The position numbers and the translations under genes are program-made. This document shows, one piece after another, positions 1-10,890 of a DNA stretch of 64,000 nt. The notes beneath the pieces were generated by a model. It worked only from the letters and a program-made list of their open reading frames with translations, did not search any database and was not told the origin of the DNA. Within the stretch, counting starts at the first letter, position 1. Each line of letters starts with the position of its first letter. The DNA comes from Thamnaconus septentrionalis (lineage: Eukaryota > Chordata > Actinopteri > Tetraodontiformes > Monacanthidae): assembly GCA_009823395.1 (NCBI GenBank), contig CM020509.1:6095001-6159000 (forward strand), given 5' to 3'.

Positions 1-60
1 CAGCAAAGCGCGGCCAACAACACGGGCGCTGCGGTTTGCAGACATCGTACTAGACGGCCA
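1..60 (+). other. Possible 3' end of an exon at the window edge
   Basis: The first 60 bases run into GTGAGT at 61-66, a good splice-donor core, with A at position 60. Two forward frames are open across the 60 bases; the third has a stop. I do not recognise either peptide. It could be the end of a coding or untranslated exon, or a chance donor in CpG-rich DNA. The upstream sequence is missing, so no acceptor can be checked. Confidence 0.15.
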
Positions 61-584
61 GTGAGTGACTTATACGCGATAGGCTAACCTCACCCCCCCA
101 CCCCCCGCCTCCCCCCAACCCGAGCTGGTGTATGTTTAAAAAGCACTCAGCTTCTTTGCTTTTTTTTTTTTTTTTCGCGTCGGGCCTCCTTCTGTAATTA
201 TCCCATCGCGGGCTTCCAAAGAAAACGCTGGGCTGATGTCATCGTGGTTTTGGCCCTCCCGCCGCTGCTCTAATATTAATGCAGCGCATGAAGCCGTTTC
301 AGAGGAGATTACTCCGAATTAAAGCCCAGTCCGCCCCCCGTTTTTATGTGCGCAAATTAACTCCTGTCACCACCGCCGCCGCCGCCGCCGCTGTGGACGG
401 GACATTGTTTCCAGTGGCGGAGCGATTTGGAAACCGTCCTCCAGAGCTGCGGGGTGGGAGTGGGGGGGCATTCGTCTCGCCACACAGGATGGACGGACGG
501 ACGGACGGACAGACAGACGGCTCAACCGGGCCGTTAATGGCCGTTCTCGGGGAGGAGCGACGGCGGCCGCATGCATAAACACAT
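61..584. other. CpG-rich spacer with simple repeats
   Basis: No gene seen. It holds a C-rich stretch (91-119), a T run (160-175), a GCC repeat (about 371-392) and the GGAC repeat listed separately. Small open frames here on both strands are produced by the GCC and GGAC repeats and look non-coding. Confidence 0.6.
488..520. repeat. (GGAC)n / (GACA)n microsatellite
   Basis: Tetranucleotide units GGAC repeat and then drift to GACA. Simple tandem repeat with no coding indication. Confidence 0.9.
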
Positions 585-790
585 GTGGCCTCGGCCTTAA
601 TCACAGGTGCGAGCGGGCGCCCGATAAATTGCCGGCGCAGGTCTCTGATCAATTACGTGAAAAATCAATGGGAAGCTGCCACTAACCCGCCTGAGGGGGA
701 AATCGGCCAAGAATGAAATTGGTGTGATAAAATGACTATCATGCCTCCCGCTCTGTCGATAACATGTAAAACAGTCTGGGCTACATGCTA
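585..790. promoter_or_regulatory. Candidate regulatory block
   Basis: Non-repetitive sequence with balanced composition next to low-complexity DNA. It contains an E-box CAGGTG (604-609), TCAATTACGTGA (649-660) and several AT-rich homeodomain-like words. Enhancer function is inferred from motif density only. Confidence 0.35.
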
Positions 791-859
791 ACTCCGCTGT
801 CAGCAGACCCGAGGGCGGGCCCAGAGGTCACAACTGGAATGGGTTCCATCCTAATTGGT

Positions 860-935
860 CCACTGTGGCAGGCGTGGAGGGAGGTGGGAGGGAGAGAGAG
901 AGAGGAGAGAGGGATGGTGAGGAGTGAGAGGGGTG
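860..935. repeat. Purine-rich GA/GGGA tract
   Basis: Imperfect GGGA and GA units form a polypurine stretch. Such tracts can adopt triplex structure; no other feature is seen between 791 and 1100. Confidence 0.7.
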
Positions 936-1097
936 CAACCACATGAAAAGGACGGAGCTGCCGGGCCAGATGGGACAGCGGAGGGCGCAGGACGCGACGC
1001 GTGTTCAACCAACACAGAGATTCAAAAGGAGGTCCGAGGCCACAGTTTGGTCAGTCGACGCTGTTATCAGTGGAACAATGATTTTAGATCTGTAGTA

Positions 1098-1290
1098 ACT
1101 TAAAGGTCCCACAATAATACACAAAAGTCTCCACACAAATGCTTTGTAAGAAGAATGTCTTTCTCGACTGTGTCAGTGAACTCTATGTATGAACAGTCCC
1201 ACCTTCACTTCTGTTACTTCCTCAGTGTTGCTGGAAGGCCGACTACTGAAATAGTCTCGCTTGTGATGTCACAATGGGGGGAATTAATGG
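1098..1290 (+). mobile_element. Weak copy of the TGTGATGTCACA dyad repeat family
   Basis: TGTGATGTCACA lies at 1262-1273, and an AAAGGTCC word near 1102 resembles a word next to other copies. The 3' marker GCTGTAAACAGAGGGCTAAAT is not visible, so this is a diverged or partial copy, or a chance match. Confidence 0.3.
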
Positions 1291-1929
1291 GCTAGAGGTA
1301 CTGCGTTTGAGGTTTTTGCTGTTGAAACTATTAGAAAACATTTGCGTTTATGGCTTAAGATGCAGGAATTCGGAGGCGGAAAACCTCTGGAGAGCGTCTG
1401 AAGCGACAGTTCAACAGAGAACGAGCAGCAAAACTCTCGACTGTATCTGCCCGACTGGTGCACGTGGACGCGCCTCCTTGTTCACATTCCCTCCGACAAA
1501 CAAGGCCCCAGTGCCAGCTGTGACCTTGGAGGCTGCAGAAATACCAGAGCCAATGTGAGCTTTGAAAGAGGGAGCGCGGTGACATCATCTTCCTGTGCCA
1601 CGGCGAGAGGAAAAAAAAAAACAAAGGAGCGCGAGATGAGAACGAGACGAGTGGCGACGTGTGAATCGCTGCTGGTCGACTTTGTGCCTCTCCGAGCACG
1701 CCCGATTCAAGTGTCTTTTTACGTGTGTGAACAGAAAACCGGACCGAACTCAAAGTCAAAACACCGCTGTGTTACTGTTTCTTTGTTTGTTTTGATAAAG
1801 TTAGAAAAATGGCGACGCGAACAGATCTCGACTAAAATATCACAAGCGGAGACGCAACTGCGGTTGAGAGGAGACAAAATGCAGATTTAAAAAAAAAAAT
1901 AAAACAATAAAAAACAAAGCTGCGGATAA
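1291..1929. other. Spacer, nothing recognised
   Basis: No repeat family or gene is recognised. Small A runs occur near 1610-1620 and 1890-1900. Overlapping open frames on both strands (1274-1558 forward, 1355-1759 reverse) lack splice or homology support. Confidence 0.5.
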
Positions 1930-1950
1930 AAGACACAGAAGATAAAAGAT

Positions 1951-2012
1951 AAAGAAGGGAGGAGGTGGAGAGGAGGGGGAGGCGGAGTGGAAGAGGGGAG
2001 GAGGGGAGGCGG
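1951..2012 (+). repeat. Polypurine G-rich tract
   Basis: An almost pure A/G stretch with repeated GGAGG and GGGGA units. It can form a triplex or G-quadruplex on the plus strand, and is first of a cluster extending to 2.8 kb. Confidence 0.75.
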
Positions 2013-2133
2013 CTAATCTGAAATCAGGATGCTCCTCCCGTGCCGTGCGCTCTGATTAGTTCCGGCGTTTCATGCTTCCTCTCTGCTTTTCACGGAGCCC
2101 CCATTCCACCAGCTTAACTCGCACGAGTACAGT

Positions 2134-2170
2134 CACCCCACCCCCCCACCCCCCTAAACCCCCTTCCCTG
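2134..2170 (-). repeat. C-rich tract, G-quadruplex-prone on the minus strand
   Basis: Four or more runs of at least three C separated by A, T or short loops. The minus strand fits the canonical G3+ loop pattern. Confidence 0.75.
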
Positions 2171-2337
2171 GCGCGCCCCACCACTGTCACTCGGTTACCT
2201 GACACAAGAAGAAGAAAAAAAAGAGAAAAGAATGAAAAAGCGAGAACCTTAAAAGTGTGTCGGCCTCTCGGCGGAAAAGGTTTAGCCAACGTCTGACGGA
2301 ACTTTGGCCTTCACTGAAACACTTGAGGACCACTGGG

Positions 2338-2372
2338 TTGGTGGGTGGGGGTGGGGGTGGGAGGGGGGTGGT
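2338..2372 (+). other. Canonical G-quadruplex motif
   Basis: Positions 2343-2361 read as GGG runs separated by single T loops, and another long G run follows. Single-nucleotide loops give one of the most stable predicted quadruplex classes. Confidence 0.8.
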
Positions 2373-2451
2373 TGACACTTGTCACAGCGGATGCAAGATT
2401 CGATGCGTGTGCGCGTGTTCGCTTAGCACGGCGTGGAAGTGAAGGGAAAGA

Positions 2452-2540
2452 AAGAAAGGAGAGGGGGGGGGTCCAGAGAGTCTGGCCCGTGAAGAGAAGA
2501 AGAGAGAAGGCGGGTGTGGGGTGGTGGGGTGACGCGGGGG
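2452..2540 (+). repeat. G-rich low-complexity tract
   Basis: Runs of G (nine at about 2463-2471) and GTGGGG units lie inside otherwise purine-rich DNA. Confidence 0.6.
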
Positions 2541-2629
2541 TGAGGCGCTGGTGTCTAATCCAGTCCCAGTGTGAAACTGTTGACATTTGTGCTTTCTCTC
2601 CCCCCGCCCACACCCCCACCCCCGCCCCC

Positions 2630-2760
2630 TTCATTATGTGACTGGGGCTGTTTTGCGCTGGATTAGCCACAAATCTCCCATGCAGCACATTCAGCATGCC
2701 ACTAGTAGTTTAACATCATTAATAATGGATGAAGAGATTGTAATCCAGGAGTAAGAGTGA
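2630..2760. promoter_or_regulatory. Candidate regulatory block with two TAATCC-type sites
   Basis: GGATTA at 2660-2665 and TAATCC at 2741-2746 are opposed bicoid-class (OTX/PITX/GSC) homeodomain words, flanking a CATTAATAATGG word at 2717-2728. The block sits between two G-rich tracts and looks non-neutral in composition. Confidence 0.4.
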
Positions 2761-2761
2761 G

Positions 2762-2804
2762 ACGGGGGGAGGGAGGGGTGGAGGGGAGGGAGCGAGAAGG
2801 GGTG
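2762..2804 (+). other. G-quadruplex-prone tract
   Basis: Successive GGGGGG, GGG, GGGG and GGGG runs with one- to three-base loops. It is the downstream end of the G-rich cluster. Confidence 0.75.
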
Positions 2805-2820
2805 AGGGATTTTTTTTTTT

Positions 2821-3795
2821 TTACCCTCCACTACAATCATGTGACAGCGATGACAATGGCAGCGTCAGCGGCCACTTGGGCGAGGAGCGCCGGGGGTCAA
2901 TGGAATATATGAAGGGACGATAAAAATAAAACAACGTGTGCATGTGTGTGTCAGAATCTCGCTTGACTGTGTTTACCCGCACATCCATTCGCCGCAGCTT
3001 TTCCAGCCAATGGCGTCGCACAACAGGAAGCAGCGAGTAATGGTCTTTTTAAAGACTTAAAGGAAAATAACAGGTGATAGGAGGCCGGAGGGTGACTTGT
3101 TATCATTCAAGGCACTACAGTTTGGTCTGTGACTGGGTTCCTCCGTTATACAACTGTGCAGTGACAGTGAGGGCGATGGAAACAGCATTAACAAAGTAAA
3201 GTGCAGCTTTTGACTTAAGCGAGAAACAGTAAATGTGAACCAATCCACTGGGAGATAGCAAAAAAGAAAATTGCAACCAGCAATAGATTTCCAAATTTCC
3301 AGTTTCTCCATGGCTAGGTGGAACAAGGAGGGCACAATAAAAAGGAACAATAAAAATAGGTGGACAAATGGGGAGGCCAAAAAAATAATTCCTTAGTCTA
3401 TTTATTATATTTCTGGTTCTACATTTCATCACAGCCATGTCAAATACTTAAATCACCATCAGCAAAAAAAAAACCCACTGGTGTAACTGATTGACACCAT
3501 TCACTTTCACTACAAACTTTCAAAACAGGAGATTGACAGAAACTTTACCTTGGAACCAGGAACCTTGAAGTCTTCATGTCCAACAGGGTTTCATCTTGAG
3601 TTAAGTTTTTTTGTACCAGTCAGCATGGCGGATCACAGCTGGAGTCTCTGGCTGGCAGTCAAAAGGAACTGCTGTTCTTCCTCTGTACCTTATATTGGCA
3701 GTTGCATCACCGCCCCCTACTGGATTGGAGTGTGGGCAATGGGACTGTATCAGGCCTGCTCAGATCATTTTTTGATCATTTCTCTGTTAAATGTC
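2821..3795. other. AT-leaning spacer, nothing recognised
   Basis: Mixed unique-looking sequence with A-rich patches (3340-3480). No repeat family, gene or structured motif could be identified. Confidence 0.5.
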
Positions 3796-3960
3796 CACCA
3801 GCTCAGTGGTCTAGTGTTAGAGTGTCCGCCCTGAGACTGGTAGGTTGTGGGTTCGATCCCTGGCAGGGGCATTCCAAAGACTGTAAAAATGGTACCCATT
3901 GCCTCCCTGCTTGGCACTCAGTATTCAGGGTTGGAGTTGGGGGGTTAGATCACCCGATGA
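3796..3960 (+). mobile_element. tRNA-derived SINE
   Basis: The head carries a tRNA-like internal promoter: a degenerate A box at about 3801-3820 (CTCAGTGGTCTAGTG) and a perfect-looking B box GGTTCGATCCC at 3850-3860, about 35 bases apart. A body follows with a CCATTGCCTCCCTGC word and a GGTTGGAGTTGGGGGGTTA word typical of a dispersed teleost SINE. The extra body and lack of a clean acceptor stem argue against a functional tRNA gene. The exact family name cannot be assigned. Confidence 0.75.
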
Positions 3961-4285
3961 TGGCACTTGTGTTGGCATTTTACATCTTTGTGTAACCCCC
4001 CAGTCCTGTGTATTTGGCCTTATCAGCTTCCATATGTGATGTTTGGTGTTGTTGTTGTTTTTTTATTTGCACTTAGAGGCCAAGTTTCCTTCTTTTCTGT
4101 TGACCTTTGGCTATTTTTTCCAGTTTTAGTTTCAGTTTTACAGATTCTCCTGTTAAGTCGTTTCTTAACAGCTTTACAGAAAGCCTCATTTATTTGCTCC
4201 CACTGTACTGCAGCAAGGTTCACATGTCAATAAATCCCTCTTTTCTCCTTCAAATTTGAAGCAGAGACAAAGAAAGTGAAATTAA
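3961..4285. other. T-rich spacer
   Basis: A T-rich stretch includes GTTGTTGTTG near 4047 and several TTTT runs. It may include the SINE 3' flank. No gene seen. Confidence 0.5.
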
Positions 4286-4289
4286 CACA

Positions 4290-4650
4290 GACAGTACATG
4301 CGCTCCATTCTGAGTGGTGCTAATTAAGCGAGTTGGATTGTAATCCCTGCGAGAGCCCATCATTACCAGTTTGGTCATTATGTGACGTTCTGCCACTGCG
4401 GAATTATTCGAGTAAAACAAAGATAAAAGAAAATTAGAAACAACGGGGAGAAGGTCGAGGCTTTGATGTGAGCGGCTGTTTCCCTCTGTGAATCTCCAGC
4501 AGAAGCCTCGGTGATGGTCGGCGCCGGTCGCGCATCGTTCCGTTTTAACGAAGACCACTTGCATCACGCATGAAATCATCAGTGCATCTGAAGTAAACAG
4601 CGTCTCTGCACAGAACAGCCTGATTGTTCCTCTTTCCAAACCATTTTTTA
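4290..4650. promoter_or_regulatory. Candidate regulatory block
   Basis: Dense homeodomain words: TAATTAAG (4321-4328), GGATTGTAATCC (4335-4346), CATTACC and TCATTATG up to 4382. The word GATTGTAATCC also occurs at 2736-2746. About 360 bp of non-repetitive sequence directly precedes a repeat copy. Confidence 0.4.
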
Positions 4651-4749
4651 ATGTTTGGAAGCCACTAATGGTTCACTGCTGGGATTAGAGACAAAGCACT
4701 GCGCATTCCTGATATGAAGTGAGGAGTGAAATTAAGACATCTGCAAATG

Positions 4750-5225
4750 ATTTAGCAACATTTAAATGTCCCTTATGAAAATTTCAACTTCAACCAATGT
4801 TGCTAACAATCGTCTGTGTCTCTCTCTGGTCGTCAAGTCTCCCAGAATAGTCCATCCTTTCTCTTTCTGGCTCACCTTTCCTGGGTGTAAACTGTGGAAA
4901 GCAGCCCTCTGTGATGTCACAAAGAGCAATGATGATACCTTACTGATTGAGACTGCTGACCACACTCACAGCCAAGGGTTGGCTCCGCCCTCAGATGCCA
5001 CCTTGTTTTTGTCCTTTTTAATTGAGCGAGGCTGCTCACTTAGAGTCCAAGATGAAAGCTAAATATAAATTGATGGCTGAACCTTTTTCCCAGCAGGAGG
5101 CTGTAAACAGATGGCTAAGTATGTTTTTTTTAAATCATGCCAGGTTACTCAACAACTAATGTCTGACACCAAAGATGAATATCTGTAAAAAAAAAGAAGA
5201 AGCTATGAATAGGGGACTTAAAAAA
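4750..5225 (+). mobile_element. Dyad repeat family copy
   Basis: The dyad core CCCTCTGTGATGTCACAAAG lies at 4905-4924, a GTTGGCTCCGCCC word near 4978-4990, and the 3' marker GGCTGTAAACAGATGGCTAA near 5099-5118. This is one of the most complete copies. No transposase or long frame is present, so the element is non-autonomous. Boundaries are approximate. Confidence 0.65.
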
Positions 5226-6385
5226 TTCGAGGTTCTTGACCAACCAACCAACATCGACCGCATCCACAAGGAAAACTGTGTCTTTCTTATTCTTGTAGGA
5301 AAACACAAGGGCGGCTTTTAAGTCCTTAAATGCAACTGGTATAAATATTGCTAGCCGTTCTGGCAGCCAGTGTGGAAAATCTCTCTGAAAAACCTCCCGC
5401 AGCCGTCTCCGTCCGCGTCATACGAGGTGAAATTTCACAACAAGACAGCCGTCGAGGATTTCGCCTGCTTGCGCTAAAAGACAAAGGTTCCGCTGTCGCG
5501 GACAGAAACATCAGCTGTATTGATCCCCGAGGCTGAATCCTTGGTTATTGAGTGATATCTGATAATATTTATATACTCCGACAGAGACATTATGGCAGCA
5601 GTTTGATTCTATTTATACGGTAACCGACTGTAAGAGGAGACTCCAGAAGTGAAACCGGTGGTTTTCAGCCTCCTTGTTTGATTTTAGTCTAATTGATGGT
5701 GGCGTAATCTGCTTTGGTCTCATAACGAGGTCCATACTTTACAACTGTTATGGTGCCGCTTTAATGTCAGAGTGGCCCAAAACCAGAAAGTGTTTTTAAA
5801 GCCACAACCTTGAATCTTATATTATTCTAACCATAAAATCACTTAAAAATATTTATGCTCTCATGAGAGTGAGACATTTATGCTCATGTTTTACAGCTGT
5901 GATTACTGGAAAAAAATGGTCCAGATACAAAAAAACCCAACAAAAGCTTTAAACACACGGCAAAGTGTGAAGCTCTTGTCCCCTTTTTCTAAGAACTCTT
6001 TAGGATTAAAAGCAGTCCTTGTAAACAACATAAAGCTACTGGACCTATTTCACCAAAGACTTACATTCCAGTGTAACTGTCACATCGGATTATTGTCAAT
6101 ACTTCGGTATCTAACATCTCGAGCCCTCAAGTTGTTCGCCAGACTGAATCAGCTCCTTTTTGCTCCTCTCGCAGCGCTGGTAGTACAGCCGGCTGCCAGT
6201 TCAGCACTTAGCTCAAGGGCAGGAGCAGCTGTTGTTGTTTTGTAGGTAGCGGCGGGCACGTTCGAGTCGTCCAGCAAGCGACCTGCCACTGCCGCCGCCG
6301 CCATCGGATCATGTAATTAGCCGCAAGAGGTGCGGGAAACACCACCCCCCCACCCCACCACGGCGGACAGCTCTGATGTGTGGGG
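5226..6385. other. Spacer with a possible small regulatory segment
   Basis: Mostly unremarkable. Part of 5340-5560 is non-repetitive and GC-balanced and might be a weak regulatory block. 6280-6302 contains a GCC repeat. A forward frame at 5880-6245 has no support as a gene. Confidence 0.4.
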
Positions 6386-6389
6386 TGCC

Positions 6390-6594
6390 ACATTGTTGCG
6401 AATAAATGCTTAATGGGCGCGGCTTAGGGTGATGTCATAGTTCATTGTAGTGGCACTTGGCCGCCTCATAAATTATGCTTAAGCTTGTTTCCAAGTGCGT
6501 CTCTTTGACTGACGCGCAAGCTCGCGTCGGCTTGGGTGCCGCTGACCCCCGGCATGCTGTCAGTGTCACAGAACTGGTCCCATTAATGAACAGG
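6390..6594. promoter_or_regulatory. Candidate regulatory block
   Basis: It contains a CRE-like GATGTCAT (6431-6438), the near-palindrome CATAAATTATG (6467-6477) and CCCATTAATGAA (6579-6590). The block stops abruptly at a tetranucleotide and CA repeat. Confidence 0.4.
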
Positions 6595-6616
6595 CAGACA
6601 GACAGACAGACAGACA

Positions 6617-6648
<32 letters not shown>
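6595..6648. repeat. (CAGA)n-(CA)n compound microsatellite
   Basis: CAGA units at 6595-6620 pass into uninterrupted CA to 6648. Confidence 0.95.
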
Positions 6649-6649
<1 letters not shown>

Positions 6650-6650
<1 letters not shown>

Positions 6651-7490
6651 GAGGACTGTCATCATTTGTCATTGTCGAACATTCAAAGAAATCCTTGTTT
6701 CCATCATACACACAACACACCATGATGTCACGAGCCACTCTTGAGTCAAATCAGAATTTTATCTGCGTTTATTCCGGCTCCAGCTTTTAATAGGTTTTGT
6801 TTCACAACTATGACATAGACAGTGTGAGGAAAATCCTGTATTAAAGTTAAAGGTGCATTCGTGGTACATGTACATTTTCCTTGTCAGTTGTGACTGCAAC
6901 TGGAAACAGATTTGAGGTTTTTTGTGAAGTGTTTGATCTATTAAATCTTTATAAAATCCCAGAATCCAAAAAATCAACAAGATTGACAAACAACATTACA
7001 ACAGCCAAAAAAAAAAGATCTTTTATCTGACTGAAGTTCGGCTGTAATTTTATTGACTGTTATTTTAAATCTGGTTCAGTAGGAACTATCAAACTAACAG
7101 CGTGCTTTAAGGTCTTCTTGAGACTAAGATCAGACCACAGTCTTCAGCATGGTGAGCGACTTTTTCCTGCCTCTGCCTTATTCCGTTTTACTACCTGCCT
7201 TCCTGTTAAGCACGGCTCTGACTCACGTGCAAACCAGAAGCACCGTTTCCAAAAATAATACGCAGCCGAGCGGAGCGGCAACTTGCCACGATGGGAGACG
7301 TTTCCGCGGCGGCTGCATCTCTGTGCGATAAAAAAAAAAAGGTGGCGGAGCTACATGTGGTTCCTCCTGACTGGGAGAGGGGAAAGCTGGCCCGCTGACG
7401 CCGAGCCTCTGCTAAGCCTGCGCTGGAAAGCTGGAGCTTTCCGTGTCTTTCGGGGGCTGCAGTGCATGCGACGCGTCAGCCAAGGCCACA
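6650..7490. other. Spacer, nothing recognised
   Basis: AT-rich to about 7140 and mixed afterwards. An A run at 7330-7340. No repeat family or gene identified. Confidence 0.5.
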
Positions 7491-7640
7491 TAAGCCCCCC
7501 ACTGCCACCTCCAACAAGCCGCAACTCTCACTCTAATGTTTCAATTAATTGCAGGGCTGTCACGAATGGTGTTCGGCTAACAGGAAACAGATTGGCTTTG
7601 ACGGCAAAGCCCCGCTTGTTGAGGGATTGTAATTAGAAAG
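7491..7640. promoter_or_regulatory. Candidate regulatory block
   Basis: CAATTAATTG at 7542-7551 is a perfect ten-base palindrome containing TAATT homeodomain half sites, and GTAATTAG lies at 7629-7636. The sequence between is non-repetitive. Confidence 0.35.
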
Positions 7641-7799
7641 GTCCAACCTCTTCCCACATTGTCTCACACAACACCGGCACCTTCAACTCAGCGTGCCAAC
7701 ACGTCCAACGGGTTTTTATTTAAGGACCTACATTATGCAACGTCGTCTTCTCCACTGTTTCCTCGCAGTGACTTCGCCACTAGCCTCTCAGTGAACTCC

Positions 7800-8215
7800 T
7801 CCGAAATGAAAAAAGTCTCTCCTTTATGTCTTAATTTGTTGGGTTTTGGAAATGAGCCCATTTCTGGAAATGATCCCATAGTGATGTCACAAGGGGGACT
7901 GATGAAACATGATCAATGACTTTTTTTTTTAAAATCATGCTTCACTGAAGCTTGTAATCAATATGGATAAGGAACTGAAAAAGGTTACAAGATAATGTCA
8001 CAAAGACAACTGGTACCTCCTCCTGGTTAGTGACAACAGCCCAGCCTGGTGTTGGCTCCGCCCCCTGACATCTTTCTGATCCTGAGCAACAGTTTGAGCA
8101 GGAAGCTGAAAAAAATAAACATCAATAAACATCCATCTGATCTCGGGTTTTAACACATAGAACCATCCAGTCATAGTTGCTGTTGTAACTAACAAAATTT
8201 AGATTTATATCTTCA
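7800..8215 (+). mobile_element. Dyad repeat family copy, diverged
   Basis: A core AGTGATGTCACAAGGGGGACT lies at 7880-7900. A second GATAATGTCACAAAG word lies at 7991-8005, followed by GTTAGTGACAACAGCCCAG and GTTGGCTCCGCCCCCTGA (8051-8068), both shared with other copies. Two core-like words suggest an internal duplication or two overlapping insertions. Confidence 0.55.
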
Positions 8216-8690
8216 AAACTAATAACAAAAAGTCCAGGAACCATGAACTTTCATTATTATTTTTAATAAAACGCAGGTCAGACAGAAAAAAAAATCACCT
8301 AGCTCCACAGGAGCCAAGATACGTGTTGCTCAAGAGCACTTTTATGTCGGTCGTTGGGTCTTCATTGAGTTCTCTCCCCTCCTCCAGGTTTTCATATGAT
8401 ACAATATGTCTGGGACCGGACGACCCAGGGGTCACGGCAAAGCTTCTCTAACCTTCAGGCTACCACGGTGTGGGAGAAAAACCTGTGGAGGGATGAGGGA
8501 ATTCATTATTTGGAGGGAAGAGAGAGCACGAGAGTGAAACCAAAGCCATCATTAAACGTCCGGCAGTGCCTGAAGTGACGGATCATGCAGTGGCCCCGGC
8601 GGAGCGCATGACTTCACTTTGCATGTGTGGCCGCGAAGGCGTTCACCTCATCGTCCAACTCCTCTGCTGGCTTTTGCAACACGTTCTCAT
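8216..8690. other. Spacer, nothing recognised
   Basis: Mixed sequence without recognised repeats. The stretch 8396-8578 is open on the plus strand but shows no splice signals or known motifs. Confidence 0.45.
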
Positions 8691-8830
8691 GCTTGAATGT
8701 TAAATATGATTTCATTAGCTGAATTCATCTGTTTTATATGCGAGGGGAAGCTGTGGGAGACCCCCGTGAACCCATTTTGTTTCCTCAATGACTTATCTGA
8801 AGTTCTTGCTTAAGGAGCGATGGTTCGGCG
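8691..8830. promoter_or_regulatory. Weak candidate regulatory block
   Basis: TCATTAGC at 8712-8719 lies in non-repetitive AT-balanced sequence. Shorter and less motif-rich than the others. Confidence 0.25.
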
Positions 8831-10655
8831 CCAGCAATTTAAGATTAGCCTTGCACGGCAGCTGGATTGCTCAGATTTCTACTCTGAAATGTTGCTCGTC
8901 CGTCTTGCCAACCTGAAATACAAAACGTTTTCAGATGATCTCAAGTTTCCTCGAAAAACCAAAGCTGCTAAAAACTTACAGGTCATGACCCCTGCTCCAA
9001 AGATTAGCATCTAAGAGCGTTTTTTTTTAAAATCAGAACCGGCAGAATTTTCCCAGTGTAAGAAGAATTTGGAAGTATAGACGTAAAACACGCCTTCGCC
9101 TTACCCGTGGCTTCGGAAGAGTTACATGGCGTGGTGATGCATGTCAACAGGAAGCCTCGAGCTGCATCATCCTGACTTAACTAGCTGCACTGAAGGGTCG
9201 TCCAATCACCTTCCAGAATTAGGCTCTTTCCAAATATTTTCAATGGGTCCTTTAAGATCAATCCAGAGTATTTAGGAAATCTTCCACCTGGTGCACTCAG
9301 TCACTCCAAGATGACTTGACACTTGTAATTTTATACCCACACAAAAATAGTTTAAGATTCAAAAGTCAATTTTTTCACATTCATAGGTTCCCATGATTAT
9401 AGTTATATTCACGCTGACACTGTGACCGTCCTTGGATAATTTATGCTATGCCCATGATGTCAAAAATCACTTAAGCACTGACACTTTCCCCCCTCCCACT
9501 GAAAACTAGTCCAGGAAAGATAAAACATTTACAGTCGGGATTTTCTGTCACTGAATGGGGGGCTTGGGGTAATGATTGATTGATATTTTCCATTGGCCAG
9601 CCAAGACATGAATTCAGCCGAGGGGTTGACAGGTTGCAGGTCCGTGATCCTGGCAAAGAGAAGCGTAGATCCTCTGGTGTGTTGGAGGCTTGGCCCTTGC
9701 GGACCGGCCGAGTCTTAACCCCTTCCATGGCGCTCTCGGTCATAACACACAGCGTTCTGATCACTGGGCCTGTGGGGCAGTTCAAATTCCGCCAGGTCAT
9801 CGGGGGCCCATATTAACAGAACCGAGGCTTTGTCGCCAATCCCACTCAACTTGGTGGATCTTTAGGGGAAACAGATCGATCAACTCCTGACTCCATAACT
9901 GGTTTACAGCCACAGAAAAAACACAGCGGAGGGGATTTTTTTTCCCTTTCTTTCTGTGTACTCGAGCGTTCAGCCATGCCCGTAACTCAAGAAACACAGT
10001 GCGGTAAGAAGAAAACCATCAAAATAAATACTCTAAAACGTACTGGGATCACATTAGCGCCCAGAATGCTAACCATGACTAATTTTGGGGGGGTTTTAAA
10101 TGTCCTCAAATCATGCAGAGAGACGAAAAAATCTCTTATTTGTCCTTTCTGGTAGTTAACAAGTTTGAATTTCTAACGTGCCCTCTAGTCCCATTTTCTC
10201 AAGACACCCAATTAGCGGTTTGTCCAATTACCTCAATGCGCCAACCACTGATCCCTTCAGCTTTTGAACCAGAGCAGCCAATTCAAAGAATGACTGGGAA
10301 TCATTGCCTTTTTCTTTTTGGTTTCCCTGTGGCAGCTTTAATAACGTCCGTTGTTCCGCTACATGAGAAACACAATAATTTGTCAGTAAGTTTTATATCA
10401 ACGGCTTAGGTAAAAATGTCAGGTTTGGCGCCTGACTCTCTGAGCAGGCAGCCGCATGTCGTCACCATCACTCATCGTGGAAAAAGGAAAAAATATTATT
10501 CTCCCAAAGTTTGTTTCGTGTCAGTCAAATCCAGCCCAACAATCAATCTGCTACAAAGAAATAGTGGAACCGTGTTAGTTTGTATTTTCTGAGGATGAAA
10601 TCCATAATAGGCTCATATGTATAAGTTTTAGGTTACACATATCCTCATAACCTGA
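8831..10655. other. Spacer, nothing firmly recognised
   Basis: A TGATTGATTGATAT word lies near 9573-9586 and a G run at 10087-10093. Several open frames below 110 codons lie on both strands and look like chance. Confidence 0.45.
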
Positions 10656-10890
10656 TCTGCATTCTCTCACGGTGCCAACTGGACCACAGGACCAGCACAG
10701 TAAAGGGCAGATATCTATTGGTGTCTCAGAAGGTCACGGATGAGGCTTTGATGTCCTGCCGTCCTATCGGCATGCAGCCGAGCACCTTGGCTCTGAGAAG
10801 ACTGCTCAGCAGTCGACAGCAGCACCGGCCGTCTTCTAATTCCGGTGTCATCAAATAGCGCCACTCGGTTAGTGCCTGGAAAACGTGACT
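10656..10890. promoter_or_regulatory. Weak candidate regulatory block
   Basis: Non-repetitive, GC-balanced sequence with several short repeated CAGCAG/CAGCAC words around 10806-10825. There is no strong homeodomain motif, so this is a composition-only guess. Confidence 0.2.

Noticed and set aside
367..652. Overlapping frames at the left CpG-rich edge
   Set aside because: All are driven by GCC and GGAC repeats and are open on both strands at once.
3796..3872. Functional tRNA gene
   Set aside because: The A and B boxes are present but the acceptor stem does not pair cleanly, and a SINE body follows.
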